This document shows, piece by piece, positions 1-6,945 of a stretch of DNA of 17,376 bases (positions are counted from its first letter, which is position 1; each line of letters starts with the position of its first letter). Where the stretch lies: the NCBI GenBank assembly GCA_024276775.1, contig JAJRWO010000026.1, forward strand, positions 1-17,376, read 5' to 3'. Below the pieces are notes generated by a model. The model saw nothing but the letters and a program-made list of their open reading frames with translations, was not told where the DNA came from and did not search any database. The stretch comes from Gammaproteobacteria bacterium (GTDB lineage: Bacteria > Pseudomonadota > Gammaproteobacteria > Tenderiales > Tenderiaceae). The position numbers and the translations under genes are program-made.

Positions 1-31
1 CACCAATGCTGGTGAGTTGCTCTAATCTCAT
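1..31 (-). CDS. Transposase N-terminus, left IS copy (partial)
   Basis: Only ten codons are visible, read leftward from ATG at 31-29: MRLEQLTSIG. They are identical to the first ten codons of the partial gene at the right end of the window. The identification depends on the longer right-hand copy; on its own this fragment says nothing. It is cut by the window edge. Confidence 0.55.
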   Translation of the reverse strand, partial: MRLEQLTSIG

Positions 32-73
32 GATCGTTTTCATCCTATGATCATGAGCGACATCAATCGCTAT

Positions 74-134
74 TTCAGGCTCATTTTATAGTGGAAACAC
101 TTTCGCCCCGTTCAGGCTCATTTCATATTGGAAA
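74..134. repeat. Tandem 24-bp terminal repeats of the left IS copy
   Basis: Two direct copies of a 24-bp unit lie at 74-97 and 111-134, with starts 37 bp apart. On the minus strand both read TTTCCA-x-TAT-x-AAATG-x-GCCTGAA, differing at a few positions. The same pair occurs at the right end. Repeated motifs like this near an IS tip are usually transposase binding sites; that role is inferred. Confidence 0.65.
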
Positions 135-167
135 AGACTGGGGCTGGTGTTGGGTAAAACTTTAGGC

Positions 168-173
168 TAAAAT
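168..173 (+). promoter_or_regulatory. Possible -10 box of tRNA-Lys
   Basis: TAAAAT lies 12 bp before the tRNA 5' end and is followed by a GC-rich stretch like the discriminator of stable-RNA promoters. No good -35 box is present at 16-18 bp spacing; the nearest TTGGGT (150-155) is only 12 bp away. The IS boundary at about 140 falls just upstream, so the original -35 or upstream element may have been altered by the insertion. Confidence 0.3.
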
Positions 174-185
174 ACGCCCTCTTTT

Positions 186-261
186 GGGCCGTTAGCTCAG
201 TTGGTAGAGCAGTGGACTTTTAATCCATTGGTCCCGCGTTCGAGTCGCGGACGGCCCACCA
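186..261 (+). tRNA. tRNA-Lys (anticodon TTT)
   Basis: A complete 76-nt cloverleaf. The acceptor stem pairs GGGCCGT (186-192) with ACGGCCC (251-257), followed by discriminator A and an encoded CCA. The D arm carries AGCTCAGTTGGTAGAGC, the anticodon loop is CTTTTAA with anticodon TTT at 219-221, and the T arm has the canonical GTTCGAGTC loop region. It decodes lysine AAA/AAG. It is a single tRNA gene followed directly by a terminator hairpin. Confidence 0.97.
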
Positions 262-267
262 TATATT

Positions 268-302
268 AAAAGCCGGGTAGCTGCATAGCTTCCGGCTTTT
301 TT
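268..302 (+). terminator. Rho-independent terminator of tRNA-Lys
   Basis: AAAAGCCGG (268-276) pairs with CCGGC plus a run of six T (292-302), with a 15-nt loop. The stem begins 7 nt after the tRNA CCA end. The A-run on the 5' side makes it possibly bidirectional. Confidence 0.85.
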
Positions 303-565
303 ATTTGCTCAGCGAAGCTGGCAAACCCGTCCACTTGAAAGAAAGTGGAGTCACCCCGACTAAGGGGAAGATAAGATGAACCCGTAGTAGTGATTAAGGC
401 TCGGCTTGTGAAAGGCAGCAATGGTATGGGGGATAAAACTGAGCGGATCATCAGCATGAAGTCTGATGGCGTCAATTGATTTTTGCTGTCTCGATCAGTC
501 CATACAGGCTTGCGTTGATAAAAACGCGTGAGTCATGAATTTTGTCATGACGCCGCGAGCGGTGA
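303..565. other. Non-coding stretch with three small hairpins
   Basis: No gene is supported here. A 69-codon minus-strand frame (266-475) runs into the terminator and resembles nothing I know. Visible structure: a 7-bp stem TCCACTT/AAGTGGA with a 6-nt loop (330-349), then CCCC/GGGG with a 6-nt loop (354-367), and a perfect 7-bp inverted repeat GTCATGA/TCATGAC around ATTTTG (532-551), ending 14 bp from the nitroreductase stop codon. The last could act as a weak transcription end for the minus-strand gene, but no T-run follows it directly. Confidence 0.4.
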
Positions 566-1090
566 TTAGTCAAAATGGCTGACAATTTCATCCAGTCGTC
601 GTCGAGTTGTTGGCTCGGGTAGCTCAGCAGGATAACCTAGCGCCAGCATGGCAATAGGTGTCAATCCTATTTTGAGTTCGATGATTTTTTTTACTTCGAC
701 TTCATCAAAATAGCCGACCCAGGTTGAGGCCATGCCGGCAGCAACAACGGCTAATTGGGCATAGGCGGCGGCGATTGTTGTGTCTTGAACGGCGTAAAGA
801 TTGCGACCGCGATCACCATATTTTTCCGCTGAACGATCTGGTTCGGCACAAAATATCAGGCAGATTGGTGCTTCGCTGATAAAACTCTGGCCTTGGGCGG
901 CAGCTGAAAGTGCCAGGCGTTTTTTGGTATTACTGACAACGATTATTTTGTAGGCTTGCAGGTCACCTGCTGATGGTGCGCTACAGGCGGTCTCAATGAT
1001 GGCGTTGAGGTTTTCTTTTTCAACCGGCAGGTCACTTTGGTAACTGCGTACCGAGTGGCGATGACGTACTGTTTCAAAAAAGTCCCACAT
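566..1090 (-). CDS. Nitroreductase-family FMN oxidoreductase
   Basis: A small (174 aa) member of the NAD(P)H-dependent, FMN-binding nitroreductase family, predicted cytosolic. The N-terminus has the family signature RHRHSVRSY (residues 9-17), whose Arg/Ser residues usually contact the FMN phosphate. SAPSAGDLQAYKI (37-49) is the second flavin-contact segment, where many relatives have P-S-x-x-N-x-Q. The helix around 102-125 and GYPAE (152-156) followed by RRRLDEIV (163-170) complete the fold. The length is near the lower limit for the family. The ATG at 1090 is preceded by a clear AAGGAG. It lies 38 bp downstream of bamD on the same strand and is probably cotranscribed. The physiological substrate cannot be read from the sequence. 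Confidence 0.9.
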   Translation of the reverse strand: MWDFFETVRHRHSVRSYQSDLPVEKENLNAIIETACSAPSAGDLQAYKIIVVSNTKKRLALSAAAQGQSFISEAPICLIFCAEPDRSAEKYGDRGRNLYAVQDTTIAAAYAQLAVVAAGMASTWVGYFDEVEVKKIIELKIGLTPIAMLALGYPAELPEPTTRRRLDEIVSHFD

Positions 1091-1128
1091 ACTTTTCTCC
1101 TTCAGTGTCTCCGGCAGCCTGGTCGGCT

Positions 1129-1881
1129 CTAGCCTAACTCGTTGATGGCCTCATGTTCCGGATAGTTTAGTTTAAATACCTTAAAAGTGTCGTTGGCCAG
1201 ATCATTGATGCCAAGTTGGCGGTAGGCCTTGATGATGATAATAAGAGCATCTGGAACTGCAGGTGTTTGTGGATAGTTCTCCAACGCATATTGGGCCCGT
1301 TTAACAGCGGATAAATAAGCCCCACGACGGAAATAGTAGTTAGCTGTATGCAGCTCATATTCAGCCAACCTATTGCGTATATCGAGCATACGCTGTTTGG
1401 CATCATTGACATATTGGCTGTTGGGATAACGTTTGATTAAATCCTCAAAGTGATGAAAGGCATCCTTGGCCGTTTTGGGTTGACGCTTGCTAAAGTCCAG
1501 CCCCAGAGTTAAGTCCAGCGTGTTCATGCCGCGTTCGAAGCTGATCAGACCGCGCAAATAATAAGCATAATCAACACCTTGGGCGCGAGGGTAAAGCTTG
1601 ATGTAACGGTTTGCTGCGGCAATGGCAGAGTCGGGTTCGTCGTATTTGTAATAGGCGTAGGCAACGTCTAGCTGGGCCTGTTGTGTGTAAGGACTGAAGG
1701 GATGATGAATCTCCAGGTCTTCATAATGTTTGATCGCCGTTTGGTAATCCTTTATCGACATGGATTCCTGAGCTTGGTTATAAAATTTCGAGGCTGGCCA
1801 TTTGGCTGGATCGCTGGTCGATGCACAGCCAATAAGCAGGGATAAAAACAGGGCGGATATCAGTTTTGTTAATGAGGACAT
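1129..1881 (-). CDS. bamD: Outer membrane assembly lipoprotein BamD
   Basis: BamD is the TPR lipoprotein of the BAM complex, which inserts beta-barrel proteins into the outer membrane with BamA. With the start at 1881 the protein has 250 aa, close to the usual BamD length. It opens with a short hydrophobic signal peptide and lipobox LLIG-C, lipidated Cys at 19. Downstream are TPR-like helices typical of BamD: WPASKFYNQAQESM, then the HPFSPYTQQAQLDVAYAYYK segment, DYAYYLRGL and YPNSQYVNDA. The reading frame stays open upstream to 1992, but that would put 37 charged residues before the signal peptide, so I reject that start. The ribosome binding site is weak (GGA about 8 nt upstream). Divergent from rlmJ and followed by the nitroreductase gene. 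Confidence 0.93.
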   Translation of the reverse strand: MSSLTKLISALFLSLLIGCASTSDPAKWPASKFYNQAQESMSIKDYQTAIKHYEDLEIHHPFSPYTQQAQLDVAYAYYKYDEPDSAIAAANRYIKLYPRAQGVDYAYYLRGLISFERGMNTLDLTLGLDFSKRQPKTAKDAFHHFEDLIKRYPNSQYVNDAKQRMLDIRNRLAEYELHTANYYFRRGAYLSAVKRAQYALENYPQTPAVPDALIIIIKAYRQLGINDLANDTFKVFKLNYPEHEAINELG

Positions 1882-1947
1882 TGGTTTGTTCCGGGACTTC
1901 TGGAGATGTTGTTGCTTAATGGCATGTTCTCGAATCATTGTCAGGTT

Positions 1948-1977
1948 AGCATAGTGGCATTGTCTTGTCTTTGTCAT
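1948..1977 (-). promoter_or_regulatory. Candidate promoter of bamD
   Basis: On the minus strand ATGACA (1972-1977) and TATGCT (1948-1953) are separated by 18 bp, an acceptable sigma-70 arrangement that would give a leader of about 60 nt. A TTGACA lies a little farther upstream (1987-1992) but has no good -10 partner. Assigned by eye only. Confidence 0.35.
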
Positions 1978-2122
1978 TCGGGCGGCTGTCAATTAAATTT
2001 TGCAAGTGCTCATATTCCCGTCTGGCAGAGTAAGCTGGATGCTGATCGGCTTGTTGCAGTAGACAAAAAGCGGGTTTTAAATGAGCAAAAATATCCCGCA
2101 GCCGTTTAAAAAAAACATAGAG

Positions 2123-2128
2123 TATAAT
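2123..2128 (+). promoter_or_regulatory. Candidate -10 box of rlmJ
   Basis: A perfect TATAAT lies 31 bp before the rlmJ start codon. No convincing -35 box is visible at 16-18 bp spacing. The surrounding A/T-rich stretch contains further TATAC-like words, so the exact start site is uncertain. Confidence 0.4.
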
Positions 2129-2159
2129 CATCTACTATACACTATTTAGGTATACTCCC

Positions 2160-3041
2160 TTGCTCAGTTATCGTCATTCATACCATGCCGGCAACCATGC
2201 CGATGTTCTCAAACATATTGTCATCATTGAAATTTTTGAGCATTTACTCAAAAAAGACAGCCCGTTTGAATACATTGATACTCATTCCGGTGCTGGTTTA
2301 TATAACCTTCATTCAGAGTATGCCGAAAAGCGCAAGGAGTACAGCAAAGGTATTGCTAAACTAAAGTCTAAAGCGTGGCCAGAGCTTTGCAGTTACTTCA
2401 AGGTGCTGGCCAAACACAACCCAGAAGATGAGCTGAATGACTACCCCGGATCACCGCTCATTGCCATGGAATACCTTCGCAACAAGGACCGTGGCTGGTT
2501 TTATGAGCTGCATTCCAAGGATGTTGAAATACTCAAACAAAATACGGCCAACAACAAACGTATCAAAGTAATGTTTCAAGATGGTTTTGTTGGCCTGTTA
2601 TCTTTGCTGCCTCCTGCCTCGCGACGTGGCCTGGTTTTGATCGATCCATCTTATGAAATCAAAACTGACTACGAGCGTGTGTTTGAAGTTATCGTCAAGG
2701 CTTATAAAAAATCAGCCACATGCATCTATGCCCTTTGGTATCCGGTGGTTGATCGCAATTATATCAATCAGCTAGAAAAAAAGTTTATCAATAGCGGTAT
2801 TAAAAAAATACAGCGATTTGAACTCGGCATAAGTGCTGATCTGCGCAATAGTGGCATGACTGCCAGCGGTATGATTGTGATTAACCCACCTTGGCAACTG
2901 CGTGGAAAAATGTCGCGGTTATTGCCCCGGCTGGTGGAAACTCTGGGTGAGAGTAAAGGTGCCTTTTTTAAGTGTGATGAGTTAGTCGGGGAGTCACTAA
3001 GAAATGGAAATCATATTGTGAAAACACCTCATTCGGCATAA
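2160..3041 (+). CDS. rlmJ: 23S rRNA (adenine2030-N6)-methyltransferase RlmJ
   Basis: RlmJ (YhiR) is a SAM-dependent enzyme that methylates A2030 of 23S rRNA. The 293-aa product opens with the family hallmark MLSYRHSYHAGNHADVLKH, which fixes the TTG at 2160 as start. YIDTHSGAG (38-46) is the SAM-binding loop. Other conserved blocks are YPGSPLIA (95-102), SRRGLVLID (154-162), the ALWYPVV segment and GMTASGMIVINPPW. The catalytic motif IV, DPPY in the E. coli protein, reads D162-P-S-Y165 here, a one-base change (TCT for CCT) in a highly conserved proline. Length and all other blocks are normal, so it is probably a working gene. It is divergent from bamD and convergent with the desaturase gene. 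Confidence 0.95.
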   Translation: MLSYRHSYHAGNHADVLKHIVIIEIFEHLLKKDSPFEYIDTHSGAGLYNLHSEYAEKRKEYSKGIAKLKSKAWPELCSYFKVLAKHNPEDELNDYPGSPLIAMEYLRNKDRGWFYELHSKDVEILKQNTANNKRIKVMFQDGFVGLLSLLPPASRRGLVLIDPSYEIKTDYERVFEVIVKAYKKSATCIYALWYPVVDRNYINQLEKKFINSGIKKIQRFELGISADLRNSGMTASGMIVINPPWQLRGKMSRLLPRLVETLGESKGAFFKCDELVGESLRNGNHIVKTPHSA

Positions 3042-3082
3042 CCCAGTGCGATATACAGATTAACAGCGTTGATGGATGGTAC

Positions 3083-3970
3083 TCACAGCGTCGAGTCTGA
3101 CTCATTTTCCTGTCCGTCCTGTTTGCTCCATTCGCGCCGATTGATGGCGTAGCCGCTGATTTTGCCGATGAAGGGCAGAGCCAACATGCCCGGCAGCCAG
3201 GTGGCCCATTTAGGTTGGCGGTATTTGTGGATGCCGATGGTCATGTTTGTGTGGCCGGCGCGGGGTTGGGCGATGTAGGTGCCGAAGAGCCGATCCCAGA
3301 TCGACAGGTTAAAACCGAAGTTGCTGTTGGTTTCGTTGTCTTCCACGGAGTGGTGTACCCGGTGCATGTCGGGGGTAACGACGAACAGCCGAACGATGCG
3401 ATCAAGCCATTGGGGCAGACCGACGTTGCCGTGATTGAACATGGCCATGGCATTGAGTATGACCTCAAAAATCACGACGGCGACCACTGGCGCGCCTAGT
3501 ACCACGATGGTGGCGAATTTGATCAGCATGGAAAGAATAATTTCAATGGGATGGAAACGTGCGCCGGTGGTGACGTCATAGTCAAGATCGGCATGGTGAA
3601 CCCGGTGCAGTCGCCACAGCGTTGGCACGGCATGCACCAGCACATGTTGCAGATAGATGATGAAATCCATTGCTACCACCGAGACTAGAATGGCGATAGG
3701 CGGGGTAAGCTCATAGTAGTTGAGCAACCCCCAGCTATTTTCAGCGGCAAAGACAGCGACACCCACTGCCGCTGCGGGAAAGAGCAGGCGGATAATAAAA
3801 CTGTTGAGAAATACCAGTCCCAGGTTATTGACCCAACGTATTGTCCTGGAGATTGTGAGTTGCCGGCGCGGGGCTTTTATTTCCCACCATGCCATTAGCG
3901 CGAAGATGCCAAAAAAGAAGACCAGGCGAATGGCCAGTTCATACCGGGTTACAAAGTCCGCGAACGTCAT
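3083..3970 (-). CDS. Sterol desaturase / fatty acid hydroxylase family membrane protein
   Basis: A 295-aa integral membrane di-iron oxygenase. Hydrophobic segments lie at roughly 12-28, 48-75, 92-107 and 150-178. The histidine clusters that bind iron in this superfamily are all present: H109-x3-H113, H122-x2-H125-H126, H140 with a following Pro, H180 (FNHGN) and H203-x2-H206-H207. They face the cytoplasm in known relatives. The tail from about residue 275 is short and polar. The gene follows the flavin oxidoreductase gene by 65 bp on the same strand and could share its transcript; its own GGAG lies about 9 nt before the ATG. The substrate (sterol, hopanoid, fatty acid or another lipid) cannot be inferred. 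Confidence 0.9.
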   Translation of the reverse strand: MTFADFVTRYELAIRLVFFFGIFALMAWWEIKAPRRQLTISRTIRWVNNLGLVFLNSFIIRLLFPAAAVGVAVFAAENSWGLLNYYELTPPIAILVSVVAMDFIIYLQHVLVHAVPTLWRLHRVHHADLDYDVTTGARFHPIEIILSMLIKFATIVVLGAPVVAVVIFEVILNAMAMFNHGNVGLPQWLDRIVRLFVVTPDMHRVHHSVEDNETNSNFGFNLSIWDRLFGTYIAQPRAGHTNMTIGIHKYRQPKWATWLPGMLALPFIGKISGYAINRREWSKQDGQENESDSTL

Positions 3971-4035
3971 TCAGGGGTTCTCCAGAAGGATTGTCCATGT
4001 CAACCTAAATCTGCAAGCATGATCATTTGCAATAT

Positions 4036-5466
4036 TTAGGTTCCACGTAAATTAAAAATTCGTTTAATCCATTTTTTCGTCGTTGGTGTTAATCCCTCTT
4101 TCATTCTTGCGTCAGCAACACGGCGATTGATTTGCGCCAGGGTGGGGTAGATGTGGATGACGCTGGACAGGTCTGCTGCCGTCATTCCCTTGGCGATGGC
4201 GAGCACATATTCATGGATCAGCTCCCCGGCATGGGGGCCAACGATGGCGGCACCCAACAGTTTGCCCTTGGGATTGGTAATGATCTTGGCAAAGCCTTCG
4301 GTGGTGCCATCGGCTTTGGCTCTGTCCATATCCTGAAATGGAAAACGGTAGACCTTGTGGCGAACGCCTTGCTGTCGGGCCTCAGTTTCAGATAGGCCTA
4401 CCCGCGCCAGTTCGGGGTCTGAAAATGTCGCCCAGGGAATGACCTTTGTTTCGACCTTGGCAGGTAGGCGGAAGATAGTATTGCGCAATACCACGCCGGC
4501 ATGGTGTTCGGCCATGTGGGTAAATTGGGGGCCGCCAACCACATCGCCGGCGGCAAAGATGCGTTTGTTGCTGGTGCGCAGTCGGGCATCGGTGATGATG
4601 CGGCCATTCTTCAGATTGATATTAGCCTTTTCCAACGCCAGTTTTTCCAGGTTGGGTTGACGCCCAGTGGCCACCAGCAGGTGGGTGGCGTTGATGGTTT
4701 TTTCATTGCCCGCGGGGTCTAGTAGCGTCAGGCGAATATCTGTCTTTGTTCCCTCAACCCTGGCCGGGCTATGTTCGGTCAGCAGTTGCACGCCTTCCTG
4801 CTGTAATTGCTTGGCCACCACCTCGGCCATGTCCGGATCTTCTCTGGGCAGGATTTGTGGGCCACGTTGTACCAGGTAGACCTTGCTGCCAAGGCGGCCA
4901 AAGGCCTGCGCCATTTCAATGCCTATGGGGCCGCCGCCAATGACGATCAGGCTGTCAACGGCTTCACGCAGGTCGAATACCTCCTCATTAGTCAGGTAGG
5001 GAGTGTCTTCAATGCCGCGAATGGCAGGGATGGCGGCGCGTGAACCAGTGGCAATAACAAAGTGTCTGGCTTGAATGTCGCGGCCATTCACTGTGAATGT
5101 GTGTGAATCCGTAAACTGTCCGGCACCGAGAATGACATCAACGCCCAATTCACGGAAGCGTTCCGGGCTATCGTGCGGTTCGATGCTTTTGATGACGCTG
5201 GCAACGCGCTCCATGACGGCGCTGATGTCTGTGCTGGGTGTGTGGCTGGGAATGGCAAACTTGTCGGCATGAGTCATGGTGTGAACGACGCGGGCTGATT
5301 GCAGCAGGGTTTTGCTGGGGATGCAGCCGTAATGAAGGCAGTCGCCCCCCATTTTGTGTTTTTCAACCAAGGCGACCTTGGCACCGAGTGACGTGCCGCC
5401 TGCGGCAATCACCAGTCCGGCGGCACCCGCACCAATGACGCAAATATCAAATTCGGTTTTGTTCAT
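4036..5466 (-). CDS. FAD-dependent pyridine nucleotide-disulfide oxidoreductase, mercuric-reductase-like
   Basis: A 476-aa member of the glutathione reductase / lipoamide dehydrogenase / MerA superfamily. Visible: FAD-binding GAGAAG (12-17), redox-active disulfide GGD-C43-LHYG-C48-IPSK, NAD(P)-binding VIGGGPIGIEMAQAFG (about 174-189), the second FAD motif FAAGDV and the dimerisation domain. In lipoamide dehydrogenase and glutathione reductase a catalytic His precedes Pro-Thr and a Glu follows five residues later; here these are Y440 and Q445 (HIYPTLAQ). That argues against either classic activity. It also lacks the N-terminal heavy-metal domain and C-terminal Cys-Cys of true MerA, so the frequent 'mercuric reductase' label would be misleading. 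The basic tail is TPTTKKWIKRIFNLRGT. The substrate is unknown. Confidence 0.88.
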   Translation of the reverse strand: MNKTEFDICVIGAGAAGLVIAAGGTSLGAKVALVEKHKMGGDCLHYGCIPSKTLLQSARVVHTMTHADKFAIPSHTPSTDISAVMERVASVIKSIEPHDSPERFRELGVDVILGAGQFTDSHTFTVNGRDIQARHFVIATGSRAAIPAIRGIEDTPYLTNEEVFDLREAVDSLIVIGGGPIGIEMAQAFGRLGSKVYLVQRGPQILPREDPDMAEVVAKQLQQEGVQLLTEHSPARVEGTKTDIRLTLLDPAGNEKTINATHLLVATGRQPNLEKLALEKANINLKNGRIITDARLRTSNKRIFAAGDVVGGPQFTHMAEHHAGVVLRNTIFRLPAKVETKVIPWATFSDPELARVGLSETEARQQGVRHKVYRFPFQDMDRAKADGTTEGFAKIITNPKGKLLGAAIVGPHAGELIHEYVLAIAKGMTAADLSSVIHIYPTLAQINRRVADARMKEGLTPTTKKWIKRIFNLRGT

Positions 5467-5500
5467 ATTAGCCTGCGGGCCTCACCCTTATTTTTTGTGC

Positions 5501-5516
5501 ATGTGTTTGTACACAT
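5501..5516. promoter_or_regulatory. Inverted repeat upstream of the flavin oxidoreductase gene
   Basis: A perfect 6-bp dyad ATGTGT-TTGT-ACACAT lies 35-50 bp upstream of the minus-strand start codon and about 115 bp upstream of pilU. The size and place fit a repressor or activator site, but no regulator gene is adjacent and it could be chance. Confidence 0.3.
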
Positions 5517-5629
5517 ATGGTCGAATTTTACTGTCTAACCTTACATTAGCCTGTGTGAGGCAGGCAAACTGGGTTATTATTTACCTCAAGTGGGTGTTGG
5601 TCGATATAGTCAATTATTGGGGAGTATTT

Positions 5630-6859
5630 ATGACATTGAATAAAAACAGGATGCTAACGCCTGCCAACATAGATGAATTACTAAAAATGCTGGTGGATGA
5701 GGAAGCTTCGGATTTATTTATTACCGAGGGAACATCGCCCAGCCTGAAAGTGAGTGGCAGTATCGTATCGTTATCTGAATGGCCGCTGAGTTCCGAACAG
5801 GTTCAAGCGTTGGTGTTCGGTATTATGACGCCGGAGCAGATTAACGACTTTGAAGAAAATCTGGAATTAAATTTCGCCATTCAGAAGCCAGGGCTGGGTC
5901 GTTTTCGTGTCAATGTTTTTCAGCAGCAAAATGAAATTGGTATGGTGGTTCGTCGCATCAATACTACGATTCCCAGTATTGAAGAACTGAGTCTACCGGC
6001 ACAATTAAAAGACCTGGCAATGGGTAAACGGGGGCTGATATTGGTGGTCGGGGCTACCAGCTCAGGAAAATCATCGACTTTAGCGGCGATGATTGGCCAT
6101 CGTAATCAATACAGCCAGGGGCATATTGTCAGTATTGAAGATCCGATTGAATTTTTACATCGTCCTAGTGGCTGTATCATTACCCAGCGTGAGGTAGGCA
6201 TTGATACTCATTCATATGCTGCAGCGCTGAAAAACACGTTGCGTCAGGCCCCGGATGTCATCATGATTGGCGAGATTCGCAGTCGTGAAACCATGGAACA
6301 TGCGATTGCTTTTTCTGAAACGGGCCACTTGGTGGTGTCAACACTGCACGCCACCAATGCCTCGCAGGCCCTGGATCGGGTGATTAACTTTTTTCCAGAC
6401 GAACGTCGGTCACAATTGTTAATGGATCTTTCCTTGCATTTGAAGGCCATCGTTGGCCAACGTTTGATTCCTAGTGCTCATGGTCGGCGTCGATGTGTGG
6501 CGGTTGAGGTGATGCTTAATAGTCCTCTGGTGTCGGATTTGATTCTGCGCGGTGACACCCATTTGCTGCGCGATGTGATAAAAAAATCGGCTCAGCAAGG
6601 TATGAAGACCTTTGACCAAGCGTTGTTTGATCTTTATAAAGAAGGCAGTATCAGCCATGATGATGCCATTATGTATGCTGATTCGCCTAATGAAATTCGC
6701 CTGATGATCAAACTGGGGGACAGACTGAATCCTGGCGATTTGACCTCGGCCATGCAGGGCGTGACCTTTGATAGTTCAGATACAGGTAGTAAGGCTGGTG
6801 GCAAGGTTTTTCATCGTGACAACAACCGCGCTCACAGCACCCGGCCAAGGCGTAAGTAA
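5630..6859 (+). CDS. pilU: PilT/PilU-family type IV pilus retraction ATPase, PilU-like
   Basis: A 409-aa cytoplasmic hexameric ATPase that powers pilus retraction for twitching. The frame is open from 5354, but the ATG at 5630 follows GGGGAG and the protein then begins like PilU (…LLKMLVDEEASDLFITEG), so I chose it. Domains: N-terminal PAS-like part to about 110; Walker A GATSSGKS (141-148); Asp box SIEDPIEF (168-175); Walker B IMIGEIR (211-217) with E215; His box TGHLVVSTLHATNA (231-244). The block around QGMKTFDQALFDLYKEGSIS and DLRLMIKL-like ending matches PilU better than PilT. Compared with PilU, about 30-40 residues follow, ending in the basic RDNNRAHSTRPRRK. The partner pilT is not next to it. 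Convergent with pyrC'. Confidence 0.9.
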   Translation: MTLNKNRMLTPANIDELLKMLVDEEASDLFITEGTSPSLKVSGSIVSLSEWPLSSEQVQALVFGIMTPEQINDFEENLELNFAIQKPGLGRFRVNVFQQQNEIGMVVRRINTTIPSIEELSLPAQLKDLAMGKRGLILVVGATSSGKSSTLAAMIGHRNQYSQGHIVSIEDPIEFLHRPSGCIITQREVGIDTHSYAAALKNTLRQAPDVIMIGEIRSRETMEHAIAFSETGHLVVSTLHATNASQALDRVINFFPDERRSQLLMDLSLHLKAIVGQRLIPSAHGRRRCVAVEVMLNSPLVSDLILRGDTHLLRDVIKKSAQQGMKTFDQALFDLYKEGSISHDDAIMYADSPNEIRLMIKLGDRLNPGDLTSAMQGVTFDSSDTGSKAGGKVFHRDNNRAHSTRPRRK

Positions 6860-6874
6860 AGAACCGGGTGTTTT
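6838..6874 (+). terminator. Weak candidate terminator at the pilU 3' end
   Basis: CACCCGG (6838-6844) can pair with CCGGGTG (6864-6870), followed by TTTT. The 19-nt loop spans the pilU stop codon (6857-6859), so it is a poor textbook terminator. A run of seven T at 6895-6901 follows a weak GGCTATTGATGGC stem and is an alternative end point. Confidence 0.35.
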
Positions 6875-6945
6875 GAAAAGGGCTATTGATGGCATTTTTT
6901 TCTACTTGGGTTCTGTCAGCACGAGTACGCCCGGCAGGATTTAAG

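Larger units (their letters stand above)
1..140 (-). mobile_element. Inner end of an insertion sequence, left copy (truncated by window edge)
   Basis: These 140 bases are the reverse complement of 17183-17322, with a single difference (T at 81 against the complement of G at 17242). Identity stops abruptly after 140, which marks the approximate IS boundary. The segment holds the first codons of a transposase reading leftward (start codon 29-31) and, between that and the boundary, two copies of a 24-bp repeat. Multiple terminal repeats are typical of IS elements whose transposase binds several sites per end. The rest of the element and its outer end are outside the window, so family and target duplication cannot be determined. 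Confidence 0.8.

Noticed and set aside
266..475. 69-codon open frame on the minus strand behind the tRNA
   Set aside because: It ends inside the tRNA terminator, has no good ribosome binding site or recognisable domain, and has the composition of translated non-coding DNA.
1882..1992. Longer bamD start giving 37 extra residues
   Set aside because: It would bury the lipoprotein signal peptide inside the protein; the start at 1881 gives the normal BamD length and a proper lipobox.
4036..5466. Calling the flavoprotein a mercuric reductase (merA)
   Set aside because: No C-terminal Cys pair, no heavy-metal domain and no mer genes around it.
5354..5629. Longer pilU start adding 92 residues
   Set aside because: The extension overlaps the opposite-strand oxidoreductase gene and has no PilU similarity, while the ATG at 5630 has GGGGAG in front.
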